This document shows positions 47,461 to 56,159 of a stretch of DNA of 64,000 bases, piece by piece; within the stretch, counting starts at the first letter, position 1; the number at the start of each line of letters is the position of its first letter. The stretch spans positions 41,296-105,295 of the forward strand of contig NZ_JABKKJ010000008.1 in the NCBI RefSeq assembly GCF_013166515.1. Reading direction: 5' to 3'. The DNA comes from Xylanibacter caecicola. Its GTDB lineage: Bacteria > Bacteroidota > Bacteroidia > Bacteroidales > Bacteroidaceae. The notes beneath the pieces were generated by a model. The model worked only from the letters and a program-made list of their open reading frames with translations. It had not been told where the DNA came from and searched no databases. The position numbers and the translations under genes are program-made.

Positions 47461-47725
47461 TTTATAATTTATAATTCATAATTTATAATGAGAGGGGATT
47501 ACAGCATGCTTGTGCCGGGTAGGGCTGTGCCATGGTGCAGCCTAAGGAATGAGGCACGTAGATAATTTATAATAAGGGAGAGCCGGTTGACATATATGAT
47601 AACGCCATGCGGTTTCGGATGTTCCATGGAACATCCCTACTCGGAGCAGACATCCGTCCATTATCAATTATCCCGGAGCAGTCATCACACTCATTATAAA
47701 TTATAAATTGTTAATTATAAATTAA
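47457..47725. mobile_element. TTAA-bounded palindromic element (CCATGG family), copy 5
   Basis: It begins TTAATTTATAATTTATAATT, and its first TTAA contains the regulator's stop codon TAA (47458-47460). It ends AATTATAAATTAA. Inside are GGCTGTGCCATGGTGCAGCC (47524-47543) and GATGTTCCATGGAACATC (47618-47635). Together with 47726-47834, which shows nothing else, it fills the gap before the esterase promoter. Confidence 0.75.
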
Positions 47726-47834
47726 CACACGTCTTCTTTATTCTTTTCTCCCTAAAACTTTCCAAATCCCCTGTTTTGGCGCGATTTTGCCCTTAAATGA
47801 CAAAACTTTCCCCTTTTATTTCATGTTGCGGTAA

Positions 47835-47842
47835 TAATTTTG
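47835..47842 (+). promoter_or_regulatory. -7 box of the esterase operon
   Basis: TAATTTTG followed by C fits the Bacteroidetes -7 consensus, 41 bases before the start codon. No good -33 TTTG is present, which suits regulation by an activator such as the adjacent AraC-type regulator. Confidence 0.55.
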
Positions 47843-47882
47843 CACCCGTCAAACTATTACTAATTTAAAGGGCAACATTGAA

Positions 47883-49769
47883 ATGAAAACAAAAATTTAT
47901 GCTTTTATTGCCATGGTATTGGTGTTCTGCTCGGTTGCAGTAAGCGCCAAGAAAGTGCACACTTTGGGCGACTCTACCATGGCTCCTTACAATGAATCCG
48001 CTACTGTCACACGCGGATGGGGTATGTATTTCGGACAATTCCTCACCAACGGATGGACGTCTGTCAATTATGCCAAGGGCGGACGCGACTCTTACGGCGG
48101 CTACCATGAGTTGTGGCAGACGGCAAAGAAGAATGTGGAAGCAGGCGATTACGTCATCATTACTTTCGGACATAACGACGAGAAGAACTCGGGTATGGAC
48201 GGATATGCGTTGAAAGCATACTACGAGAGCATAGGCGATGCAACTGCAGCCGCAGCTGTAGACTTGCGTGGAACTGTGCCTTCTACCACCTACAAGCAGT
48301 GGATAGGCAAGATTGTAGACGAGGTTATCGCGTTAGGTGCTACACCTGTTATCTGTTCACCCGTATGCCGCAGCTACTTTGAAGGCTCTACCATTAGGCG
48401 TAACGGGCGTCACGACTTGGGCGACAATTATAAGATTTTGACCGAAAACGGTCCGCAACAGGGTCCTAAACTGGCTGCCGACGACCATACAATGGACTAT
48501 GCCTATCATTCCGAGCAATTGGCAAAGGAAAAGGGAGTAGCGTTCATCGACATGACGAATGCCACAAAAACGCTGTATGAAAGTTATGGCACCGAAGCTA
48601 AATGTCAGGCTGCACTGTTTGACGGAGAAGGTGCAACCCATTTCAACACAACCGGGGCTCTGCTCGTGGCTCGCGAGTGTGCCCGTCTGATGAAGAATCA
48701 GGGCATTATGGTGGACAACATCGTATTGCCCACCGATCTTAGCGTGTCTCCCGCAACGGGCGATTTCGGCGAAGCATATAAGGGACAGACATTGCAGAAA
48801 GAGTTCACTATCAACGGTTTCGGACTGTCTCCCGAAGAAGGAAAAGTCACCGTCAGCGCCACCGACGGCATACAGCTCTCACTGAACAAGACCGACTGGA
48901 ACACATCGCTTGCCGTCGATTACACTTCGGCAACCCTTATCAAGACTTTCTATGCACAGGTGGTGCTGTCAAAGGACGGTACGTTTGAAGGCACCATTAC
49001 CGTAAAGCAAGGTTCAAAGACAATAGAGATACCGGTCTCCGCTACAGCTATTGTTCTCGAAGGCGGTGCCGACGTGAATGTCTATTGGCGTCTGGAGAAG
49101 AACGACGAATATACACTCGACGGTCCGGCAGTGGTTGTCCCGCAGACGTTCACCGCCATGTACGTACAGCGTTACGCCAATCCTAATGCCAATACCGTAT
49201 GGCCCGAATGGACCGGTTATGATGCGTCGCGCAAGATGCAACGCAACCTGCTGACAGGCGACGCATGGCCCGACGGTGAAATAGACGACAACCCGGATCG
49301 TTACATACAGTGGGGTGTAAAACCGACAGAAGGCATGGAACTTAAGATAGACCTTATCTCGTTGTTTGCCTCTGGTTGTGGAGGCAACGGTATGTGCTGC
49401 CATGTTTACTACTCGGTGGATAACTTTGAAACCCGCACCGCTATCTTTGAAATGAAGAAAATGCCTGCAAACAAACCGCAGTACATCGAGTCAAAACCGG
49501 TGCTCACCGTAAAGGAAGGACAAGAACTGCTTGTCCGCGTTTATCCGTGGTACGACGGTGCTGCCACAGGAAAGACCATCTGTCTCAGCGACCTTACAAT
49601 TCACGGCGTGGCTGTTGACGCCGCTTCCACCGGCATACACAATGTAAATACCGTCAATGAGAAACCTACGGCTGTCTTTACTGTCGACGGATGCAGGCTG
49701 CCGGCAGTTCGTCGCGGTCTGAATATTGTCCGTATGAGCGATGGAACAGTGAAGAAGATAATGTATTAA
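47883..49769 (+). CDS. SGNH/GDSL esterase, rhamnogalacturonan acetylesterase-like (CE12 type)
   Basis: A 628-residue secreted esterase expected to remove acetyl groups from pectin. The signal peptide ends near SVAVSA (residue 22). SGNH blocks are clear: GDST with nucleophile S31, the block II glycine in NYAKGGRDS, GHND with N98, and the His block GATHFN with H253. CE12 enzymes usually have Asp three residues before this His; here that residue is Gly250, with acids at E249 and D247. After the catalytic domain come an Ig-like region and a carbohydrate-binding-like domain. The last ~40 residues (AVFTVDGCRL...RGLNIVRMSDG) form the tail shared with PL1 and CE8. The CE8 gene follows after 24 bases. 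Confidence 0.88.
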   Translation: MKTKIYAFIAMVLVFCSVAVSAKKVHTLGDSTMAPYNESATVTRGWGMYFGQFLTNGWTSVNYAKGGRDSYGGYHELWQTAKKNVEAGDYVIITFGHNDEKNSGMDGYALKAYYESIGDATAAAAVDLRGTVPSTTYKQWIGKIVDEVIALGATPVICSPVCRSYFEGSTIRRNGRHDLGDNYKILTENGPQQGPKLAADDHTMDYAYHSEQLAKEKGVAFIDMTNATKTLYESYGTEAKCQAALFDGEGATHFNTTGALLVARECARLMKNQGIMVDNIVLPTDLSVSPATGDFGEAYKGQTLQKEFTINGFGLSPEEGKVTVSATDGIQLSLNKTDWNTSLAVDYTSATLIKTFYAQVVLSKDGTFEGTITVKQGSKTIEIPVSATAIVLEGGADVNVYWRLEKNDEYTLDGPAVVVPQTFTAMYVQRYANPNANTVWPEWTGYDASRKMQRNLLTGDAWPDGEIDDNPDRYIQWGVKPTEGMELKIDLISLFASGCGGNGMCCHVYYSVDNFETRTAIFEMKKMPANKPQYIESKPVLTVKEGQELLVRVYPWYDGAATGKTICLSDLTIHGVAVDAASTGIHNVNTVNEKPTAVFTVDGCRLPAVRRGLNIVRMSDGTVKKIMY

Positions 49770-49793
49770 TAACACTACTAACAATTATTTTTT

Positions 49794-52700
49794 ATGCAAA
49801 ACAAGTATTTTTTCATCAGACTGCTGTCTGCGTTGCTTGCCATCATGCCGATTGCTGCATCTGCCCAGACAGAGAAACTGGCTGAGTGGAACATGGAAAG
49901 CAGCGCTGATATCGCTGTTACATGGTTTGCTCAGGGCGGTGCACCATCTATCTCGCCGGATGAATGTGTCGGCGACAACAAGGACTATGTGCTGACAGCC
50001 TGGTCCGAGAACCGCTACTGGCAGCTCACTACCGGTTACAACAACAAGGTGCTGCGTATTGAGAATGCAACAGGGAATGCCATTACTGACTATACCGACG
50101 GCTCGAAGCACAATGTCTATTACGAGGTGCAGTTTCCTACGAAAGGCTACCGCAACATCACTGTAGACTTTGCATGTGCCTATGGCGGTAATGCCGAAGC
50201 ATCACTGGAAGCCGTTGTTTCTGTCGATGGTGGACAGACATGGTTTGATGCCGGAGCATATACAACAATGCCTAACTGGTGGCTCTACAAAGACAACACT
50301 GTACAGTTGTCGGCCAACAATAAGGACAAGGTCATCCTGCGACTTGTAGCCGGCAATGGCTTCGTGTCCAACTGGAACCTCGATTACGTACGGGTGAACG
50401 GTGAGAAAATGGAAGAGACAAAACCCGTGGACGAGAAAGATTTCACTCTTTCATGGTCCCTTGGCAAGGGTACGGACGATGTCACTGCAGCGGTGGTGAA
50501 GACTCCCGGACTGTTCAGCGTGGCTGAGTTCGACCATGGCAAGATGAACATATCTAAATCGCGCAATGCCGGCACATCCATGCAGACGCTTTATTTCCCG
50601 TCTAACAACAATGCTGCCGTTAATAATGATGACGTTTTGTCATTCAATATAAAGTGCAAGAAAGGACTTAAGTTTGCACCTAAATCATTCTCATTCGAAG
50701 CAAGCCGATGGGGAACCAGCGGCGGAAAGATAGACGTAGTGGCTGTTGCGGACGGAACAGAAACGGTGCTTGCAAGCGGTGTTAATCCACCTTCGGGCAA
50801 CAACGGTCTGTTTGAAACATACAACTATGACCTCTCCGCTATCTCTACCGAGGGCACAGACCTTGTGTTGAAGATAAAGGTTTACAATCTTGCCAGTGCA
50901 AAGGAATACGGTTTCGGCAATGTAGTTGTTACCGGCGATGTTACCGGTATACTCGAACCGGTTCCTGTATACACCATGAGCGTGGCACTGGGAACCGAAG
51001 GTGCAGGTACAGTGTCATGCAATCCCGCAGGCTCTGAGTTTGACGAAGGTACCTTGTTGACAGTCAGCGCGACGGAGAATTTCGGCTATCACTTTGCCGG
51101 ATGGACAGATGCCGACGGTAACATAGTGTCTACGGATAATCCTTACAGCTTCGAGATTATGCAGAACACCTCGTTGACGGCTACATACAGCAAGACAAAT
51201 GTATATGCCCTGAATCTGAAACTGGAAGGCGGCGCCAATCCTAATCTCGTGCAGTTCGTTCCGGCGGGCAACGTGGTTGACGGCGTGCACTACTATGAAG
51301 AGGGTACGGATGTGAAGCTCACGGCGCAGAACAACCGCATACTTACTTTCACCGGTTGGGAAGACAACACCACCAACATGGTGCGTGACGTGAAGATGGA
51401 CGGCGAGAAATCGCTGACAGCAACATTCTCTGCAACCGACTTCATTGTAGGTTGGGACTTATACGAGGACAATCCGAAGAGTGAGCGTGCCGCAGACTAC
51501 AAGTACGACACCGAGAATGCAGGTCTGCTGTCGTTGCGTCAGGCAGACGGCACAACCACAAGCTGGCTGGCAAACGGCGTGTCGGCAGGTATGATGAACG
51601 GCAAGTACGGCGCACGCGTATGGCGCCCGTTGACAGGCAACTGGTACTTTGAAATCAGTTTCTCTTCAAAGAACTTCCGTAACCTTAAGCTATCTGCATC
51701 GGTGGGCGATGACTATAATGCACACAGCATAATCTTTGCGCAGTACAGTATCGACGGCGGCAAGACATTCAATACATTCGGCACATACAACCTGCCCAAC
51801 CGTGGATGGGACTCGCAGGAGTTCGACCTGCCGGAGGATGCAGCCGACAAGGACCGCGTGTTCATCCGCTTCATGCCTGACTACAACTCACCGATGACAG
51901 GTGTGGAAAGTGCTAACGACGGTACTGCCGTTGCCGAGATATTTGTGCTTGCCGATGCCATAGGTGCTGCCGACGAAGAGGCTACACTCGTGTCAAGCAA
52001 TCCTGCACAGAACGGAACAGGCGTATCTGCCAGCGGCAGCATAATCCTTACTTTCGACAACAAGGTTAAGGCAGGCAGCGGCGTGGCTACACTTGACGGT
52101 GAGCAGATTGCTCCCATCGTCAGCGGAAAGACGGCTGTCTTCAAGTACAGCGGTCTGAAATATGCAACACAATACACATTCTCAATGCCCGAAGGCGTGC
52201 TCCTGAGCCGTAGCGGCAAACCTGTTGCTGCTGCACAGATAGATTTCACGACCATGGAACGTGTACAGCCGGAGGCTCGTGTGTATGACGCTGTCGTGGC
52301 TGCCGACGGTTCGGGCGACCACACCACCGTACAGGCTGCCGTAGACGCTGCCCCTGCCGGACGTGCAAAACCATGGCTTATATTCATCAAGAACGGTCAG
52401 TATAAGGAACATGTGGACATTCCCGAGGCTAAGACCAACCTGCACTTTATCGGTCAGGACCGCGACCTTACCGTCATCAAGGACGATAAACTCTGCGGCG
52501 GACCGGGTGCATTGCATGTAAGTGTAGGTGCAACCGTGGTTGTCAAGGCAAGCAACATCTTCTTTGAGAACCTTACGATGGAGAACATCTACGGTCACGA
52601 GAAACAGGACGGACCGCAGGCTCTTGCCCTCAATACCATGGGCGACCGCATCGCAATGAACAACGTTGCCTTGCTGTCTTATCAGGATACATGGATTACT

Positions 52701-53618
52701 TCTTCAAATCAGAAGAACCGTCATTACATCAAGAACTCTGTCATAGAGGGTGCCGTAGACTTTATCTACAACGGCGGCGATGTGTATCTGGACGGCGACA
52801 CCATCGAGATAAACCGCCCGTCGGGAGGCTATATAGTCGCTCCGTCGCACACCGCAGATACCAAATGGGGATATGTGTTCCAGAATAATATCATCCGTGC
52901 ACGCAAGGGTGTCGATGTGAAAGACGTGTGGCTCGGCAGACCCTGGCACGGAACTCCGAAGACAGTGTTCATCAACACGCAGACATTTGTCAACATTCCG
53001 GCAAAGGGTTGGTACAATACCATGGGCGGACTGCCTGCAATCTGGGCTGAGTATAACACTGTTGACAAGGACGGCAACCCCGTTGACCTGAGCCAGCGCG
53101 AAAGTTATTACTACTATTGGGCTGACGCTGACAAGACCGAAAAGGTTGAGGTGTTTGACGTCAAGAACAAGCTGACAGCCGAAGAGGCGGCACAATACAC
53201 GCTGAAGAACGTCTGCGGAGGTGATGACAACTGGCAGCCCGACCTGATGTGCGAGGCTTGCGATGCTCCCAATGCAGAGATTGCAGGTACTTCCATCACA
53301 TGGGACGCCGTGCCTTACGCCATCTGCTACGTTATAACAAAGGGCAAGGACGTTGTCGAGTTCACGACAGACACTAAGTATAACGGTGCCGACGCCGATG
53401 CCCAATATTACGTTCAGGCTGTCAACGAGAATGGCGGATTGAGCAAAAAGGCAAAAGTCGGTATTAGTACAGCCATTAATGACAACATCTCCGGGACACT
53501 AAATTCTTATCCCGAGGCGATATTCACGGCAGACGGTCGTCGTGTGCAGAGTGTGCAGCGCGGTCTGAACATCATCAAGATGAACGACGGAAGGATTGTC
53601 AAAGTCATGAAAAAATAA
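49794..53618 (+). CDS. Large multi-domain pectin methylesterase (CE8)
   Basis: A 1274-residue secreted enzyme that demethylates homogalacturonan, preparing it for pectate lyase. The signal peptide ends near AASAQ. Residues ~25-390 look like two carbohydrate-binding-type beta-sandwich regions. InlB-like bacterial repeats follow at ~395-560 (GYHFAGWTDADGN, FTGWEDNTTN), then another beta-sandwich, and a Big_5-type Ig domain at ~725-820. The CE8 beta-helix runs from ~828 to 1135, with YQDTW (D965), GAVDFIYNGG (D989) and LGRPW (R1049) as catalytic residues. The C-terminus has an Fn3-like part and the tail AIFTADGRRV...RGLNIIKMNDGR. CE8 proteins are usually 300-600 residues, so this one carries unusually many accessory domains. 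Confidence 0.94.
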   Translation: MQNKYFFIRLLSALLAIMPIAASAQTEKLAEWNMESSADIAVTWFAQGGAPSISPDECVGDNKDYVLTAWSENRYWQLTTGYNNKVLRIENATGNAITDYTDGSKHNVYYEVQFPTKGYRNITVDFACAYGGNAEASLEAVVSVDGGQTWFDAGAYTTMPNWWLYKDNTVQLSANNKDKVILRLVAGNGFVSNWNLDYVRVNGEKMEETKPVDEKDFTLSWSLGKGTDDVTAAVVKTPGLFSVAEFDHGKMNISKSRNAGTSMQTLYFPSNNNAAVNNDDVLSFNIKCKKGLKFAPKSFSFEASRWGTSGGKIDVVAVADGTETVLASGVNPPSGNNGLFETYNYDLSAISTEGTDLVLKIKVYNLASAKEYGFGNVVVTGDVTGILEPVPVYTMSVALGTEGAGTVSCNPAGSEFDEGTLLTVSATENFGYHFAGWTDADGNIVSTDNPYSFEIMQNTSLTATYSKTNVYALNLKLEGGANPNLVQFVPAGNVVDGVHYYEEGTDVKLTAQNNRILTFTGWEDNTTNMVRDVKMDGEKSLTATFSATDFIVGWDLYEDNPKSERAADYKYDTENAGLLSLRQADGTTTSWLANGVSAGMMNGKYGARVWRPLTGNWYFEISFSSKNFRNLKLSASVGDDYNAHSIIFAQYSIDGGKTFNTFGTYNLPNRGWDSQEFDLPEDAADKDRVFIRFMPDYNSPMTGVESANDGTAVAEIFVLADAIGAADEEATLVSSNPAQNGTGVSASGSIILTFDNKVKAGSGVATLDGEQIAPIVSGKTAVFKYSGLKYATQYTFSMPEGVLLSRSGKPVAAAQIDFTTMERVQPEARVYDAVVAADGSGDHTTVQAAVDAAPAGRAKPWLIFIKNGQYKEHVDIPEAKTNLHFIGQDRDLTVIKDDKLCGGPGALHVSVGATVVVKASNIFFENLTMENIYGHEKQDGPQALALNTMGDRIAMNNVALLSYQDTWITSSNQKNRHYIKNSVIEGAVDFIYNGGDVYLDGDTIEINRPSGGYIVAPSHTADTKWGYVFQNNIIRARKGVDVKDVWLGRPWHGTPKTVFINTQTFVNIPAKGWYNTMGGLPAIWAEYNTVDKDGNPVDLSQRESYYYYWADADKTEKVEVFDVKNKLTAEEAAQYTLKNVCGGDDNWQPDLMCEACDAPNAEIAGTSITWDAVPYAICYVITKGKDVVEFTTDTKYNGADADAQYYVQAVNENGGLSKKAKVGISTAINDNISGTLNSYPEAIFTADGRRVQSVQRGLNIIKMNDGRIVKVMKK

Positions 53619-53703
53619 TAAGGAACAGACGGTTCGATATCTCTGTTCGTCTACATAGGGCTATATGAAATAGAGGTCTCCGGCTGTTAATTGCCGGGTT
53701 TAT

Positions 53704-53762
53704 GCAAGAGGTGTGCCATGTTTCTACATTCGTTTGATTGTAGATTGCCGGCACACCTCGTT
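53704..53762 (+). terminator. Terminator after the CE8 gene
   Basis: AGAGGTGTGCC and GGCACACCTC pair, with an inner TCTACA/TGTAGA stem, followed by GTTTGTATTTG. Confidence 0.75.
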
Positions 53763-53853
53763 TGTATTTGTTGACATTCAAACATAAGACTAAAAGATAT
53801 TTGCGGAAACCGCAGACCCGACACGCATTTTCAAAATAAACATTTTGTACATT

Positions 53854-53884
53854 ATGTACGAATGGTTTATTATTACTACCTTTG
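53854..53884 (+). promoter_or_regulatory. Upstream promoter (P1) of lysO
   Basis: TTTG (53854-53857) and TACCTTTG (53877-53884) are 19 bases apart. The -7 box is also the left end of the repeated two-promoter cassette. Confidence 0.65.
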
Positions 53885-53951
53885 CATAAGATAAGCTTCG
53901 CCTCAGCAATTTCAAGCGGGCTTGATTGCGTTCGGCTTGCGTTACCTTTGC
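53877..53951 (+). promoter_or_regulatory. Two-promoter hairpin cassette upstream of lysO, with promoter P2
   Basis: TACCTTTG occurs at both ends (53877-53884 and 53943-53950). TTG at 53922-53924 can serve as the -33 box of P2. Between them lies GCAATTTCAAGCGGGCTTGA followed by TTGC. The licD cassette (33998-34077) has the same design, and its stem differs by compensatory changes. Confidence 0.75.
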
Positions 53952-53975
53952 CAAAGATAAGCATTTAAGATAAAA

Positions 53976-54260
53976 ATGATAATAATACTCTCTTTGTTAC
54001 TCGGCGGAATGGCGTTGGGTTTACTATCCTCGAGATGCCGATACACCTTGTCTGTCGACAGGGTCATATCCCTTATAGTCCTTTTATTGCTCTTTACTTT
54101 CGGTCTGTCCATAGGCGAAGACCGCCATGTACTTTCCGAACTGCCGGGCTTGGGACTGTCGGCAGTGTTCATATCGTCTGCAACTATATTGGGCAGTCTG
54201 CTGGTTTCGTTGCTTATCTCCCGACTTCCCGGTAGGAAAAAAGAAAGGAGGCAGCGATGA
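53976..54260 (+). CDS. LysO-family transporter, N-terminal subunit
   Basis: A 94-residue protein with three hydrophobic segments (IIILSLLLGGMALGLL, ISLIVLLLLFTFGLSIG and SAVFISSATILGSLLVSLLI) corresponding to the first part of the LysO (YbjE, DUF340) lysine exporter. In E. coli LysO is one ~300-residue protein; here it is split between two genes that overlap by four bases (ATGA), so the parts are probably made together and assemble in the inner membrane. Preceded by a two-promoter cassette. Confidence 0.82.
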   Translation: MIIILSLLLGGMALGLLSSRCRYTLSVDRVISLIVLLLLFTFGLSIGEDRHVLSELPGLGLSAVFISSATILGSLLVSLLISRLPGRKKERRQR

Positions 54261-54883
54261 AGTGGAGCCTTATTGTCGTGGCGGTATTTGTCTTTGGCAT
54301 TTTATTGACATGGAGCGGTGTCGTGCCCAAAGGACTGCTGTCGGCAGACACATCCACCTATCTCCTCTATGCCCTTGTGGCTTTGGTGGGTTTCGAGATA
54401 GGTTCTTCCGGTCGTCTGTCCGTTATTTTCAAGGAAGTAGACTACAGATCCTTTCTCCTGCCGTTGGGAGTTGCCGTAAGTTCCGTATGTTTTGCCGGAC
54501 TTGCATGCCTCTTCATCGGGTGGCTTTCATGGGCAGACGGCATGGCACTCGGCAGCGGCATGGGTTACTACTCGTTGTCGTCAATGATTATAACCGGGCT
54601 TAAGACGCCTGAGGTGGGTGTCCGTATGGCATCCAAGTTGGGCACCCTCGCCCTGCTTGTCAACATCTTCAGAGAATTTGCCACACTGTGTCTTGCCCCG
54701 TTGCTCAGACGCTATTTCGATCCGTACGGGCTTGTTGCCTCTGCCGGAGTTACCTCCATGGACGTCCTTTTGCCGTCCATCATAAAGTATGGCGGCAAAG
54801 AGATAATGCCCGTAGCGATAATAAACGGCGTTATGCTCGAGATGATGGTGCCGTTTCTCGTTACCTTTTTCTGTATGTTCTGA
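54257..54883 (+). CDS. LysO-family lysine exporter, main subunit
   Basis: A 208-residue inner-membrane protein with about six transmembrane segments. The LysO core YYSLSSMIITGLKTPEVGVRMASKLGTLALLVNIFREFATLCLAPLL and AGVTSMDVLLPSIIKYGG are recognisable. Together with the upstream 94-residue protein it equals full-length LysO. The family exports lysine and its toxic analogue thialysine in E. coli; this function is inferred here. Confidence 0.88.
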   Translation: MKWSLIVVAVFVFGILLTWSGVVPKGLLSADTSTYLLYALVALVGFEIGSSGRLSVIFKEVDYRSFLLPLGVAVSSVCFAGLACLFIGWLSWADGMALGSGMGYYSLSSMIITGLKTPEVGVRMASKLGTLALLVNIFREFATLCLAPLLRRYFDPYGLVASAGVTSMDVLLPSIIKYGGKEIMPVAIINGVMLEMMVPFLVTFFCMF

Positions 54884-55055
54884 TAGAAAAAAATGACATT
54901 GAAACCCGTATAAAGCTGTTTGCATGGCATTTATCCGGGTCTTATACAGTGTGCTTACGGCAACGTAAAAGGTGTGGCAGACACTATGACGCGACCGTTT
55001 CGGCAGGCATTTTTATGGCTCTTTTTATACTGTTTGTAACATCTTGATAATCAAG

Positions 55056-55152
55056 ATGATACCTCTTAGCTTCCAAAAGGTGCCCTTTTAGAGCCTGAAA
55101 GATGGCATATTGGAGCCTTAAAGGGCACCTTTTGGAAGCTAAGAGGTATCAT
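55056..55152. terminator. Long hairpin after lysO
   Basis: Arms of ~35 bases (left ATGATACCTCTTAGCTTCC..., right ...GGAAGCTAAGAGGTATCAT) pair almost perfectly around AGCCTGAAAGATGGCATATT, followed by a short T-run (GATTTTTAAC). The core matches the hairpin at 4474-4534, with AAAGG/CCTTT here replacing AGAGG/CCTCT there. Confidence 0.7.
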
Positions 55153-55233
55153 CCTGATTTTTAACGGGTCGTTACCTGCAAATCAAAGGCTTGCTTTATT
55201 TTGTGTTGTCAGATATAATACGTATATTTGTAC

Positions 55234-55487
55234 GTGAGTTCGGGATAAGAAACAATAGCTTCAGTCGTGTCCTCCTCATGTAGGGACATATTCTTGTATT
55301 TGTCCGCACGCCTCATTGAGGCGTTCTTTATAACGTTCACACAGATAAAAGTGACAAAGCACAAGGCATTTGTATTGAAGACATTAACTTCTTATCTGAA
55401 TGCCTCTATGAGGCGTGCGGACAAATACAAGAATATGTCCTTACCATGAGGAGGATATGTTCGGATGTCTGTTATCCCCGAACTCGC
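55234..55487. mobile_element. MITE-like element, copy B
   Basis: It begins GTGAGTTCGGGATAA and ends TTATCCCCGAACTCGC, the same ends as copy A (18661-18901), and the interior aligns with it. In addition it holds an internal inverted repeat of ~56 bases (55271-55326 and 55398-55454, with ATATTCTTGTATTTGTCCGC and its complement), which copy A has mostly lost. No real protein is encoded. Confidence 0.78.
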
Positions 55488-55541
55488 GTATTTGTCGTGG
55501 CGTTCTAATATAGATATACGTTTAATTTTTAACATCTGTTT

Positions 55542-56159
55542 ATGAAGATTTTTGCGATAGGAATGAACTACATCCGGCACAATAAAGAGCTGGACGGAAC
55601 GTTATATAAACCGGAGGAACCTGTTATCTTTACCAAAGCCGACTCTGCATTGCTTAAGGACGGCAAGCCGTTTTTCCTTCCGGACGACATGGGGCGTGTG
55701 GACTACGAGACCGAACTCGTGGTGCGCATCTGCCGTTTGGGTAAGAGTATTCCGCAGAGGTTTGCCCACCGGTATTACGATGCCGTGACCGTGGGCATAG
55801 ACTTCACGGCGCGCGACTTGCAGAACAAGCTCCGTGCCGAGGGCAAGCCGTGGGAACTGTGTAAGGGCTTTGACGGCTCGGCTGTGATTGGCAGCTGGGT
55901 TGAGACGGAGAAGTTCCGCGACATTCAGGCGATACATTTTCATCTCGATGTCAACGGAACCGCCGTTCAGGAGGGCTGTACGAGCGATATGCTTTTCAAG
56001 GTGGACGAGATAATAGCCTACGTAAGCCGCTTTTTCACATTGAAGACAGGCGACCTTCTGTATACCGGAACTCCCGTGGGCGTGGGTCCGGTGAATATAG
56101 GCGACCATCTTGAAGGCTATCTCGAAGATAGGAAAGTGTTGGATTTTAACGTTAGATAA
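55542..56159 (+). CDS. FAH-family hydrolase/tautomerase
   Basis: A 205-residue cytoplasmic protein of the fumarylacetoacetate hydrolase family (acylpyruvase or oxaloacetate tautomerase-like). The family pattern is clear: FAIGMNYIRHNKEL, the metal-binding acidic pair in VDYETELVVRI, GIDFTARDLQ, and TPVGVGPVNIGDHLEG near the end. Its stop codon overlaps the porU start (TAATG). The exact substrate is uncertain. The pairing with porU is probably only transcriptional. Confidence 0.9.
   Translation: MKIFAIGMNYIRHNKELDGTLYKPEEPVIFTKADSALLKDGKPFFLPDDMGRVDYETELVVRICRLGKSIPQRFAHRYYDAVTVGIDFTARDLQNKLRAEGKPWELCKGFDGSAVIGSWVETEKFRDIQAIHFHLDVNGTAVQEGCTSDMLFKVDEIIAYVSRFFTLKTGDLLYTGTPVGVGPVNIGDHLEGYLEDRKVLDFNVR

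Noticed and set aside
55267..55449. 60-codon frame inside MITE-like element B
   Set aside because: It is produced by the internal inverted repeat (a similar frame reads on the other strand) and has no promoter or ribosome-binding context.
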